Shown: positions 1 through 7,987 of the stretch, piece by piece
Layout: each line of letters begins with the position of its first letter
Numbering within the stretch: the first letter of the stretch is position 1
Program-made: the position numbers and the translations under genes
Assembly: GCF_001815935.1 (NCBI RefSeq)
Contig: NZ_KV823441.1
Location: 1 to 43,655 of the forward strand
Source of the DNA: Corynebacterium sp. HMSC04H06
GTDB lineage: Bacteria; Actinomycetota; Actinomycetes; Mycobacteriales; Mycobacteriaceae
Direction of reading: 5' to 3'
Length of the DNA stretch: 43,655 nucleotides
The notes under the pieces: model-generated
What the model saw: the letters and a program-made list of their open reading frames with translations, nothing else
Database searches by the model: none
What the model was told of the DNA's origin: nothing

Positions 1-602
1 ACCCCACCGCGGCGCCTACCACCGACACCAACACCAGCACCGCCGCCGACACTGGCAGCATCACCGGTCTCGTCGCCGCCGGTGAAGACCGCGCGGGCAT
101 CCTCCACGGTGCGGACTTGGGCTTTGATATCGGCGACGAGACCAGCATCGGCGAGAAGACGCATCGACCACAACCCCTCAGCCGAACGCCGGTAGATCAC
201 CCCCGGCTGCGGCGTCAGGGCAGGCCGGGCCTCCTGAATCTTGCGGCGGGCCGTGGCGGCCATCTCCTTGACATCAACCGGCTGGGCAGACAACTCCTCC
301 ATGATGCGCCAAGCATCGTTTGTGTTTTTCACCCGCCGCAGCACCCCACGCAACACGTCGAGCACGGGCAGGCAGTGGCCGTGGCGGGCGACATTCGCGC
401 GCACCCGACGCTGGCGGCGGGCCTGCCTGACCGGGCCGAAAAACACCCCGGCCAAGTCGAAGAGACGCTCCAGCTCGTCACGGCCGGACCCAGCGGCCGC
501 ACGCTCGGCATCCCAGTCGGCGTGCCAAGCACCCTCCACGATCTCAATGCCAGGCTGGGTCACAGCAGCCACAAACCTAGAAAAACAATCCCCCGATGTC
601 AT
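1..602 (-). CDS. Partial DUF222/13E12-like protein (C-terminus outside window)
   Basis: The reverse strand is open without a stop from an ATG at 602 to the window edge, giving the first 200 residues of a longer protein. The frame uses GC-rich third positions like the neighbouring genes. The visible part is soluble and rich in Arg, Ala and Glu. A stretch near residues 122-150 (VIYRRSAEGLWSMRL, then ADAGLVADIKAQV) recalls actinobacterial DUF222/13E12 proteins, which usually end in an HNH nuclease domain; that domain would lie off the window. Near the edge the sequence becomes a Gly/Val/Ala-rich linker. The start is supported by a TAGTGT -10 box 7 nt upstream (610-615), which suggests a leaderless mRNA. 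The family assignment is tentative; the existence of a gene is more certain. Confidence 0.55.
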   Translation of the reverse strand, partial: MTSGDCFSRFVAAVTQPGIEIVEGAWHADWDAERAAAGSGRDELERLFDLAGVFFGPVRQARRQRRVRANVARHGHCLPVLDVLRGVLRRVKNTNDAWRIMEELSAQPVDVKEMAATARRKIQEARPALTPQPGVIYRRSAEGLWSMRLLADAGLVADIKAQVRTVEDARAVFTGGDETGDAASVGGGAGVGVGGRRRGG

Positions 603-609
603 ACCCCAC

Positions 610-615
610 ACACTA
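610..615 (-). promoter_or_regulatory. Candidate -10 box (TAGTGT) of the partial DUF222-like gene
   Basis: On the minus strand TAGTGT lies exactly 7 nt before the ATG at 602, the same geometry as several other genes in this window. No convincing -35 is visible. It implies transcription starting at or next to the start codon. Confidence 0.35.
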
Positions 616-620
616 AAGGA

Positions 621-649
621 GCCCCTGCCAGCCTGCAACTGGGAGGGGC
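621..649 (-). terminator. Hairpin terminator after the DUF368 gene
   Basis: GCCCCT and CAG pair with CTG and AGGGGC around a 7-nt loop, with a 2-nt internal bulge on each side. Read on the minus strand the stem is followed by a pyrimidine-rich tract (TCCTTT). It lies 16 nt past the stop codon of the DUF368 gene and just before the next minus-strand gene. Confidence 0.55.
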
Positions 650-664
650 GTCGTGGGCGCGAAG

Positions 665-1483
665 CTACTGGTAGGACTTGGCCTTGCGGTTGTCCAAGTA
701 GATGAACGCGGAGACAATGGCCACGCCGAGGACAATCATGCCGAGGATGGCCGGGGTGCCGGCGTCCTGGCTCTCGCCCCAGGGCCACAGGGCACGCAGC
801 GAGCCCAGCATGAAGCCGGCCATCGCGGCCAGGGTTACGGAGTGGTGGTTGTCCAGCAGATAGTTGAGCACCTTGACGAAGGCAGCCAAGCCGCACAAGG
901 CGCCCAAGGCGAAGACGGCGACGGTGCCCATCTCGCGGTCGCTGACGGCGCCGATGATCGGCTGGTAGAGGCCCATCGTCAGCAGGATGAGGGAACCGGA
1001 CACGCCCGGCAGCACCAGGGCGCAGACGGCGATGGCGGCGGCAAAGAAGACGACGACCAGCGACGGGTCCTCATGCGGGGCGGAGGTAAAGCCGGTGATG
1101 AAAAAAATGAGCACGGCGGCTACCACGAAGGCGATGAGGGAGGGGGCCTTGAAGCGGTCGGCCTTGTCCATCATGGACACCGGCACGATGATGGAGACGG
1201 CGACCATGCCCAGGAAGAGGGCCTTCGACAGGGACACATGCCCCTCGACGAAGCTGGACATGACGGACGAGAGGCCGAAGACCGCGGCGAGCATGCCGAC
1301 GGCTACGGCGATGATGAAGCCCCACTCGACTTCCTTGAAGCGGGCTTTGAGGATCTTGTCGGCGTTGTGGAGGGCCCGCTCGTAGATGCCTACGATGAGG
1401 GCAACTGTGCCCCCGGAGATGCCGGGGACTAGCTCGGCGGAGCCGATGAGCCCACCGCGGATTGCATTGGCAAGATGATTCAT
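665..1483 (-). CDS. DUF368 membrane protein, PopT-type polyprenyl-phosphate translocase
   Basis: A 272-residue polytopic membrane protein of the DUF368 family. Members of this family (PopT) have been reported to recycle undecaprenyl phosphate across the cytoplasmic membrane for cell-envelope synthesis. Two copies of the family signature are visible: PGISGGTVALIVGIYE at residues 20-35 and PGVSGSLILLTMGLYQ at 159-174, in agreement with an internally duplicated fold. Hydrophobic segments fill most of the chain. The start ATG at 1483 is preceded by a GGAAAGA ribosome site. The gene lies downstream of the ABC importer on the same strand with a 52-nt gap, so it could be co-transcribed with it, but no functional link is evident. 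The transport role is inferred from the family. Confidence 0.85.
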   Translation of the reverse strand: MNHLANAIRGGLIGSAELVPGISGGTVALIVGIYERALHNADKILKARFKEVEWGFIIAVAVGMLAAVFGLSSVMSSFVEGHVSLSKALFLGMVAVSIIVPVSMMDKADRFKAPSLIAFVVAAVLIFFITGFTSAPHEDPSLVVVFFAAAIAVCALVLPGVSGSLILLTMGLYQPIIGAVSDREMGTVAVFALGALCGLAAFVKVLNYLLDNHHSVTLAAMAGFMLGSLRALWPWGESQDAGTPAILGMIVLGVAIVSAFIYLDNRKAKSYQ

Positions 1484-1535
1484 TCTTTCCAGCCTAGCGG
1501 CAACTAAACCCGCGGTGGTCGCGCCACTCCCGCGC

Positions 1536-2304
<769 letters not shown>

Positions 2305-2315
<11 letters not shown>

Positions 2316-3240
2316 TGCGCGGGGCCTCCTGGACGACGTTGACATTGTTGGGAATGACGCCTTCGGCATCGGCGAGCGCGGCCAGTTGGCGGGCGGTCAG
2401 CTCGCGGGTGGCGCCGCGGTCGAAGTAGCGCTCGAGGTAGTGCTGGCCGATCATCAGCAGCGAAGTGATGACCAGGTACCAGGTGGCTGCAACCATCATC
2501 AGCGGGATCGGCTCGAAGAGCGCGGCGGAGATGTCCGTGGCGCGGCCGAAAATCTCGTGGGTGTACGGGATGGCCACGACCAGGGAGGAGGTCTTCAGCA
2601 GGGAGATGAACTCGTTGCCCGTCGGTGGGATGATGATGCGCATGGCCTGCGGCATGACCGTGCGGTACATGGTCTGCCACCAGCTCAGCCCGAGCGCCTT
2701 CGATGCCTCCCGCTGGCCCTCGCCCACGGAGTTGATGCCGGAGCGCACGATTTCGGCCATGTAGGCGGCCTCGTTAAGCCCCAGGCCGATAACGGCCAGG
2801 AAGAAGGCGTTGGACAAAAGCTCCTCGAGGGAGATCTCCGCAAAGCCCAGGTTGATGGACTGGTAGATGGCGCTGAGCAGGCCCCAGAAGACCAGCTGCA
2901 CGTAGATCGGGGTGCCGCGGAAGATCCAGAGGAAGACCCAGGCGACCGCGCGCAACACCGGGTTGGGCGACATGCGCAGGATGGCCAAGACGGCGCCGCC
3001 GACGACGCCGATTACCATCGCCAGGATGGTGATCGCAATGGTGTGCAGCGAGGCGATGGCGATGCGCGTATCCAGCAGGTAGCTGAAGTACGTCGACCAG
3101 CCGTAGGCCTCGTTGTTGGCGGCGGCGATGACGAACCAGGCGGCCAGCACGAGCAGTAGGGCGGCGAAAGCCCAGCGCCACGGGTGGCGCAGCGGTTTCG
3201 CGTGGATTTCCGGGGGAGTGGAGGGGGTATCCTGTGTCAT
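2305..3240 (-). CDS. Polar amino-acid ABC importer, permease
   Basis: A 311-residue inner-membrane permease of the HisM/GlnP family. The family signature FRGTPIYVQL lies near residue 108, and the EAA loop that docks on the ATPase (EAAYMAEIVRSG followed by GEGQREASKALGLS) near 160-187. The first ~20 residues are a Pro-rich cytoplasmic segment, followed by a membrane helix (AFAALLLVLAAWFVIA). The C-terminus carries a cytoplasmic tail of about 35 residues. The start ATG at 3240 shares an ATGA overlap with the stop of the binding-protein gene, indicating translational coupling. A much longer open frame to 3690 overlaps the binding-protein gene and is not used. Only one permease gene is present, so a homodimer is likely. 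Confidence 0.93.
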
Positions 3241-4148
3241 TTCACTGGCCTTTCGTTGATAAGAGCCTCGTCGACGAGCCCGTCTTCGACGCCCCACTGC
3301 GCGAGGATTTCGGCATATTGCCCGTTGTCGATGAGGTGCTGCAGCGCGGCCGCTGCGGCGAGGCCTAGTTCCGACCCCCTGGGGACGGCCATCCCGTAAG
3401 GGGCGGCCTGGGAGATGTCGCCGACTAGCTCCAGGCGGCCGTCGGCGCGGTTGACGGCCCAGCCGGCGGCGGGGGAGTCGGCCGAGAGGGCATCGGCCCG
3501 CCCCATGAGCACCGCGAGCGCGGCGTTGTCGGCGGTGTCGTACGCCAGGACCTGCATGTCGCCGTCGCAGGCTTCCGCCTTGGGGCGGACGTCGTCGGTG
3601 TCGGAGACGGTGGTGCGCTGGACGGCCACGGTCAAGCCGCAGGGGTTGTGCGGGTCGATCTCCTTGGAGGAGTCCGTGCGCTTGGTCCACTGGATGCCGG
3701 CGTAGAGGGTGTCGACGAAGTCGAAGTTCTCGCGGCGGTCCGGGGTATCGGTAAAGCCGGAGACACCCATGTCAATCTGGCCGGACTGGACGGCCGGCAG
3801 GATCATGGCGAAGTCTTGCTCCTCGATGCGGAAATCGAGCCCCAGCACATCAGCGACGGCGTGGACGAGATCCATCTCTAGGCCGACGATCTGGCCGTCG
3901 GCGTCCTTGAGCTGGAAAGGGGCGAAGGGCGGGTTGACACCGATGCTGAGCACACCGTCATCATCGTCATACATTGCGGCGATCTCGTCGACCTTGTCGG
4001 CGCGGATGGGTTCCCACCCGTCGGGCGTGGATTTTTCTACGTTGGTCACGCAGCCGCTCAAGCCCAACGTGGCTATCGTCACTGCGGCGACCGTAGCCCG
4101 GCGGGCGCGGCGCGCGACGGTGACTTTGCCTGGTGCAGGCACAACCAT
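3237..4148 (-). CDS. Amino-acid ABC importer, substrate-binding lipoprotein
   Basis: A 303-residue lipoprotein that captures an amino acid outside the membrane and delivers it to the permease. The N-terminus has an arginine-rich n-region, a hydrophobic core and the lipobox LSGC with Cys33 as the lipidated residue. The mature part shows the SBP_bac_3 family pattern: LSIGVNPPFAPFQL near the start, VGLEMDLVHAVADVLGL, and GQIDMGVSGFTDTPDRRENFDF in two parts. The start ATG at 4148 has an AAAGGA ribosome site. It is the first gene of the operon. Tandem TGnATA elements 19 bp apart (4180-4213) upstream match those before argC and argG, pointing to ArgR control. Arginine or a related basic amino acid is my inference; glutamine or others remain possible. 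Confidence 0.9.
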   Translation of the reverse strand: MVVPAPGKVTVARRARRATVAAVTIATLGLSGCVTNVEKSTPDGWEPIRADKVDEIAAMYDDDDGVLSIGVNPPFAPFQLKDADGQIVGLEMDLVHAVADVLGLDFRIEEQDFAMILPAVQSGQIDMGVSGFTDTPDRRENFDFVDTLYAGIQWTKRTDSSKEIDPHNPCGLTVAVQRTTVSDTDDVRPKAEACDGDMQVLAYDTADNAALAVLMGRADALSADSPAAGWAVNRADGRLELVGDISQAAPYGMAVPRGSELGLAAAAALQHLIDNGQYAEILAQWGVEDGLVDEALINERPVK

Positions 4149-4179
4149 AGTCGTGTGGTCCTTTGGGAAAACGTGCGGA

Positions 4180-4213
4180 TGAATAGTTACCCCTCAAATG
4201 TATAATATTCGAC
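4180..4213 (-). promoter_or_regulatory. Candidate tandem ARG boxes upstream of the ABC importer
   Basis: On the plus strand TGAATA begins at 4180 and TGTATAATATT at 4199, 19 bp apart. The same 19-bp spacing of TGnAT elements occurs before argC (29788 and 29807) and argG (35985 and 36004), and TGTATAATATT is identical to 11 bp of the argG element. ARG boxes are near-palindromic, so orientation is not decisive. AT-rich -10-like sequences for the binding-protein gene overlap the element on the minus strand. Confidence 0.5.
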
Positions 4214-4283
4214 CGCATTTAAGAAATTACCGCGCCGGAACGCGAGATTCGTTCTCTACCTCGCCCAGCCTCTATCCCCGATC

Positions 4284-4317
4284 AAAAAACCGGCCGAGGC
4301 GTTTGCCCTGGCCGGTT
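4284..4317 (-). terminator. Intrinsic terminator of tRNA-Leu
   Basis: AACCGGCC (4288-4295) pairs with GGCCGGTT (4310-4317). On the minus strand the stem is followed by TTTTTT, a standard intrinsic terminator, about 78 nt beyond the tRNA 3' end. Confidence 0.8.
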
Positions 4318-4394
4318 GTTGTGCGAATTATTTTTGACACTTTTTGACACTAAACGGGGTTCTCGCGCTGGGTGCGAAGTGGTTCCGCTGGTAG

Positions 4395-4471
4395 TGGTGC
4401 CCCTGGTGAGACTCGAACTCACACTGGACGGGTTTTGAATCCGTTGCCTCTGCCAATTGGGCTACAGGGGC
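4395..4471 (-). tRNA. tRNA-Leu (anticodon CAA)
   Basis: A 77-nt tRNA with encoded CCA (4395-4397). The acceptor stem GCCCCTG pairs perfectly with CAGGGGC, the discriminator is A, and the T arm is GTGAG-TTCGAGT-CTCAC. The anticodon loop TTCAAAA gives anticodon CAA (4435-4437 on the plus strand), which reads UUG leucine. The anticodon stem has four pairs plus an A-C mismatch next to the loop. The variable region between anticodon and T stems is only 5 nt (CCAGT), unlike the long extra arm usual for bacterial tRNA-Leu. It lies divergently upstream of polA and has its own terminator. Confidence 0.9.
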
Positions 4472-4496
4472 GCGCGGGCATGGCCGCACTGGGGAA

Positions 4497-4502
4497 ATAC
4501 TA
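4497..4502 (-). promoter_or_regulatory. Candidate -10 box of tRNA-Leu
   Basis: TAGTAT on the minus strand lies 25 nt upstream of the mature tRNA 5' end. No good -35 hexamer is visible at the right distance. Confidence 0.35.
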
Positions 4503-4563
4503 GCGCATGGAGAGCGGGGAAGAGAAATCGCACGCCGACCCACGCGGCGGGGCGCCTATTGCC

Positions 4564-4569
4564 TAGAAT
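4564..4569 (+). promoter_or_regulatory. polA -10 box, leaderless arrangement
   Basis: TAGAAT lies 8 nt before the GTG start of polA. This places the transcription start at or beside the first codon. A purine run (AGGGAG) between the box and the start is too close to act as a normal ribosome site. Confidence 0.5.
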
Positions 4570-4577
4570 AGGGAGCC

Positions 4578-7229
4578 GTGACTGATTCCAAACGACGCCT
4601 TCTGCTCATCGACGGACACTCTATGGCCTTCCGCGCTTTCTACGCGCTGCCGGCAGAAAATTTCTCCACCTCGGGCGGCCAGCACACCAACGCGGTCTAT
4701 GGGTTCTTGTCGATGCTGTCGAGCATCGTGAGCGAGGAACGCCCCGACAAGATGGCCGTGGCCTTCGACGTGGGGCGCAAGACCTTCCGGACAGAGAAGT
4801 TCCCGGAGTATAAGGCCCAGCGCGAGGCGGCGCCGGAGGAATTCAAGGGCCAGGTGGACATCATCCGCGAGGTGCTGACCACCCTGGGCATTACGACGCT
4901 ATCGCGGGAGAACTTCGAGGCCGACGACATCCTGGCGACCCTGGCCACCGAAGCTACGGCGGCGCAGGACTTCGATACCTATATCGTCACCGGCGACCGC
5001 GACTACCTGCAGCTGGTCAACGAGTCCACGACGGTGCTCTATCCCATGCGCGGGGTCAGCAACCTGCACTGGTTCACCCCGGAGGCCGTGGAGGAGAAAT
5101 ACGGTCTGACCCCGCGGCAGTACCCGGACTTCGCGGCGCTGCGCGGCGATCCGTCCGATAACCTGCCCGGCATTCCGAAGGTCGGGGAGAAGACGGCGAC
5201 CAAGTGGATTACCCAGTACGGCAGCCTCGACGAGCTGGTCGCCCACGCCGATGATATTAAGGGCGTGGCCGGCCAGAACTTTAGAGATCGCGTGGAGCAG
5301 GTCCAGCTCAACCGCGAGCTGACCCAGATGATTACGGACATGGACTTAGAGGTCGGCCCGGCTGACCTGGCCTTTAAGGGCGCGGTCGTCAGCGAGGTCG
5401 CCGATCACTTCGACGACCTCGAATTCGGCACCAACCTGCGCGATCGTGTCCTCAAGGCCATCCCGAATGACGGCGGTGAGGCCGCCTCGCAGGACGAGGA
5501 TGCGCAGGTGCCGGAAGTGAGCATCGTTAGTGAGAAGCTGGCGGACTGGCTGCCGGGGCGTGGGCACGTGGCCGTCTTCGTCCAGGGCGACGGGCGGCCC
5601 GGGCAGGGCGATGCCGCCGCGATGGCCTTCGTCGACACCGACTACCACGGCCTGCAGGTCGAGCTGGCCGAACTCGACGCGGCCGATGACAAGGCCCTGG
5701 CCGCATGGCTTGCCGACGCCGACTGCCCCAAGTACCTGCACGAGGCCAAGGCGGCCTACCACATGCTGTTGGGGCGCGGCATTGAGTTGGCGGGCATCGC
5801 CCACGACACCGCGGTGGCGGCCTACCTGCTGCGCCCGGGCCAGCGCACCTACGAGCTGCCGGACGTCTACCAGCGCCACCTGCACAAGACTCTGGGGGCG
5901 GCTAGCGACCAGCTGAGCCTGTTGGATGAGACCTCCCTGGTGGATTCCGCGGCCGCGATCATGGAGCTGGCCGCGGAGCTGACCCGGCAGCTGCACGACA
6001 TCGACTCCTTCCAGCTGTACACGGACCTGGAAATGCCGCTGATTTCCATCCTGGCGCGGATGGAGGCCACCGGCATCGCCGTCGATATCGACACGCTGGA
6101 CGCCCAGCTGGAGGCCTTCGTCGCCCAGGTGACGGAGCAGGAGGACGCCGCGCGCGAGCTAGCCGGCGACCCCTCGCTGAACTTGAACTCGCCGAAGCAG
6201 CTGCAGGCGGTGCTGTTTGATACCTTCGACCTGCCGAAGACGAAAAAGACCAAGACCGGCTATTCGACCGCGGCCAAGGAGATCGAGGCCCTGGCGGCCA
6301 ACCACCCGCACCCGTTCCTAGACCACCTGTTGGCCCACCGCGAGTACCAGAAGCTCAAGTCCACGCTGGAGGGGCTTATCAAGACGGTTCAGCCGGACGG
6401 GCGCATCCACACCACCTTCAACCAGACGGTGGCCTCGACGGGCCGGTTGTCCTCGGCGGATCCGAACCTGCAGAATATCCCGGTGCGCACCCCGGCCGGG
6501 CGCAAGATCCGCTCGGGATTCGTGGTGGGCGAGGGTTTCGAGACCCTGTTGACCGCGGACTACTCCCAGATTGAGATGCGCGTGATGGCCCACCTGTCCC
6601 AGGACCCGGGGCTCATTGAGGCCTACCAGGCGGGCGAAGACCTGCACAACTATGTCGGCTCCAAGGTTTTCGATGTCCCGGTCGACCAGGTCACCTCCGA
6701 GCTGCGCCGCCGCGTCAAGGCGATGTCCTACGGCCTAGTCTACGGCCTGTCCGCCTTCGGGCTCTCCCAGCAGCTGGGCATCAGCCCGAAGGAGGCCAAG
6801 GACATCATGGAAAGCTACTTCGAGCGCTTCGGCGGGGTCAAGACCTACCTAGACGAGGTGGTCGATACCGCCCGCAAGGACGGCTATACCTCGACCATCT
6901 TCGGGCGCCGGCGCTACCTCCCGGAGCTGGCCAGCGACAACCGGCTGGCCCGTGAGAACGCCGAGCGCGCCGCCCTCAATGCCCCCATCCAGGGCACCGC
7001 GGCCGACATCATCAAGGTCGCGATGATCCGCGTCGATGCCGCACTCCAGGGCAAAAAGTCCCGCGTCCTGCTGCAGGTCCACGACGAATTGGTCGTCGAA
7101 ATCGCCCCCGGCGAGCTCGACGAAGTGCGCGCAATCCTGGAAAAGGAGATGGATTCAGCCATTAGCCTGCGCGTGCCGCTGGAGGTCTCGGCCGGGGCCG
7201 GCACCAACTGGGACGACGCCGCACACTAG
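4578..7229 (+). CDS. polA: DNA polymerase I
   Basis: An 883-residue DNA polymerase I for gap filling and primer removal in replication and excision repair. Residues 1-300 form the 5'-3' flap nuclease (LLLIDGHSMAFRAFYALP at the start, then FEADDILATLA, VTGDRDYLQLV, GDPSDNLPGIPKVGEKTA). The middle section occupies the 3'-5' exonuclease position but shows VAVFVQGDG where a DxE motif would be expected, so proofreading is probably absent, as in mycobacterial Pol I. The polymerase domain has motif A TADYSQIEMR (~658), motif B with RRVKAMSYGLVYG (~711) and motif C QVHDELVVE (~833). The start is GTG at 4578, supported by the -10 box 8 nt upstream and by the conserved N-terminus. Confidence 0.97.
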   Translation: MTDSKRRLLLIDGHSMAFRAFYALPAENFSTSGGQHTNAVYGFLSMLSSIVSEERPDKMAVAFDVGRKTFRTEKFPEYKAQREAAPEEFKGQVDIIREVLTTLGITTLSRENFEADDILATLATEATAAQDFDTYIVTGDRDYLQLVNESTTVLYPMRGVSNLHWFTPEAVEEKYGLTPRQYPDFAALRGDPSDNLPGIPKVGEKTATKWITQYGSLDELVAHADDIKGVAGQNFRDRVEQVQLNRELTQMITDMDLEVGPADLAFKGAVVSEVADHFDDLEFGTNLRDRVLKAIPNDGGEAASQDEDAQVPEVSIVSEKLADWLPGRGHVAVFVQGDGRPGQGDAAAMAFVDTDYHGLQVELAELDAADDKALAAWLADADCPKYLHEAKAAYHMLLGRGIELAGIAHDTAVAAYLLRPGQRTYELPDVYQRHLHKTLGAASDQLSLLDETSLVDSAAAIMELAAELTRQLHDIDSFQLYTDLEMPLISILARMEATGIAVDIDTLDAQLEAFVAQVTEQEDAARELAGDPSLNLNSPKQLQAVLFDTFDLPKTKKTKTGYSTAAKEIEALAANHPHPFLDHLLAHREYQKLKSTLEGLIKTVQPDGRIHTTFNQTVASTGRLSSADPNLQNIPVRTPAGRKIRSGFVVGEGFETLLTADYSQIEMRVMAHLSQDPGLIEAYQAGEDLHNYVGSKVFDVPVDQVTSELRRRVKAMSYGLVYGLSAFGLSQQLGISPKEAKDIMESYFERFGGVKTYLDEVVDTARKDGYTSTIFGRRRYLPELASDNRLARENAERAALNAPIQGTAADIIKVAMIRVDAALQGKKSRVLLQVHDELVVEIAPGELDEVRAILEKEMDSAISLRVPLEVSAGAGTNWDDAAH

Positions 7230-7280
7230 TCAAACAAACTCCGCTGGCGCGGGGTATAGGCCATTTCCTTTAGACCTCTT

Positions 7281-7745
7281 CTAGACCTCCTCCATGGGGT
7301 CAAAGGGATCCAGGCGCCGGTCGACGCGGGCCTGGGCGGCGAAGTCGCCGGGGTGGCGGCCCAGCAGCAGGACGCTGAGCGCGACCAGGCCGATGATGAG
7401 TTTGTCCAGGATGGCCGGGCCGATGGCGGCCAGCATGGTTAGCAGCACCCAGCTGTTGCGGATCGCCGCGCCGGTATAGCCGCGGGCGCCCTCGTAGACC
7501 TGTAGCCCCAGCGACCACTTGCCCAGGCTGGTGCGGTAGCGGCCCTCGACCACCACGCGGTAGGCGAAAAAGCCTAAACCCAAGCCGACGACGTTGTAGG
7601 TTTCGGCCGCCGGGCCGGTCAGCGGCTCGGAAAACATGAGGTTGATAAGCCCTCGGAGCAGCACTAAGACCGCGGCGACCGCGAAGGCGTCGATCCACCA
7701 GGCGACGGCGCGGCGGAGCAGTACGGCAATTCTTTCGGTCCACAT
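7281..7745 (-). CDS. RDD family membrane protein
   Basis: A 154-residue RDD-domain membrane protein of unknown function. The RDD pattern is visible in RRAVAWWIDAFAVAAVLVLL near residues 11-30 and in a second segment, SLGKWSLGLQVYEG, typical of the family. About four hydrophobic segments are present, followed by a charged C-terminus (RRLDPFDPMEEV). I chose the ATG at 7745, which has a GGAAGG ribosome site 5 nt upstream; the open frame extends to 7994, but that would overlap the rpsA start region without sequence typical of the family. It converges on polA with a 51-nt gap and is divergent from rpsA. Confidence 0.8.
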   Translation of the reverse strand: MWTERIAVLLRRAVAWWIDAFAVAAVLVLLRGLINLMFSEPLTGPAAETYNVVGLGLGFFAYRVVVEGRYRTSLGKWSLGLQVYEGARGYTGAAIRNSWVLLTMLAAIGPAILDKLIIGLVALSVLLLGRHPGDFAAQARVDRRLDPFDPMEEV

Positions 7746-7987
7746 AGCCTTCCACCTTAGAAGAAAACCGCCGGTATTTGCGCAAGTAGCTGCACGGATG
7801 TAGTGTGTAGCAGGTGCGTCTATGCTCTCAAGCGGTCGTTCGGCTCTGGTAGGAAAGCCAAATGGCGCTTGGGGCGGGATTGCGTCTATCCGTTCATCAA
7901 TACTCTCAGCAGCATTAATGCGGTGGCGCAAGAGACGTGCGAATGTCCAAATTCGATTTCCTACGTTATTTCGGAGCATTTTTACGC

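Noticed and set aside
4328..4543. A 71-codon minus-strand open frame
   Set aside because: Its centre is the translation of tRNA-Leu (LAEATDSKPVQ), a common spurious protein.
7937..7987. In-frame ATG 17 codons upstream of rpsA
   Set aside because: The added residues are not part of S1; the ATG at 7988 gives the conserved N-terminus and normal length.
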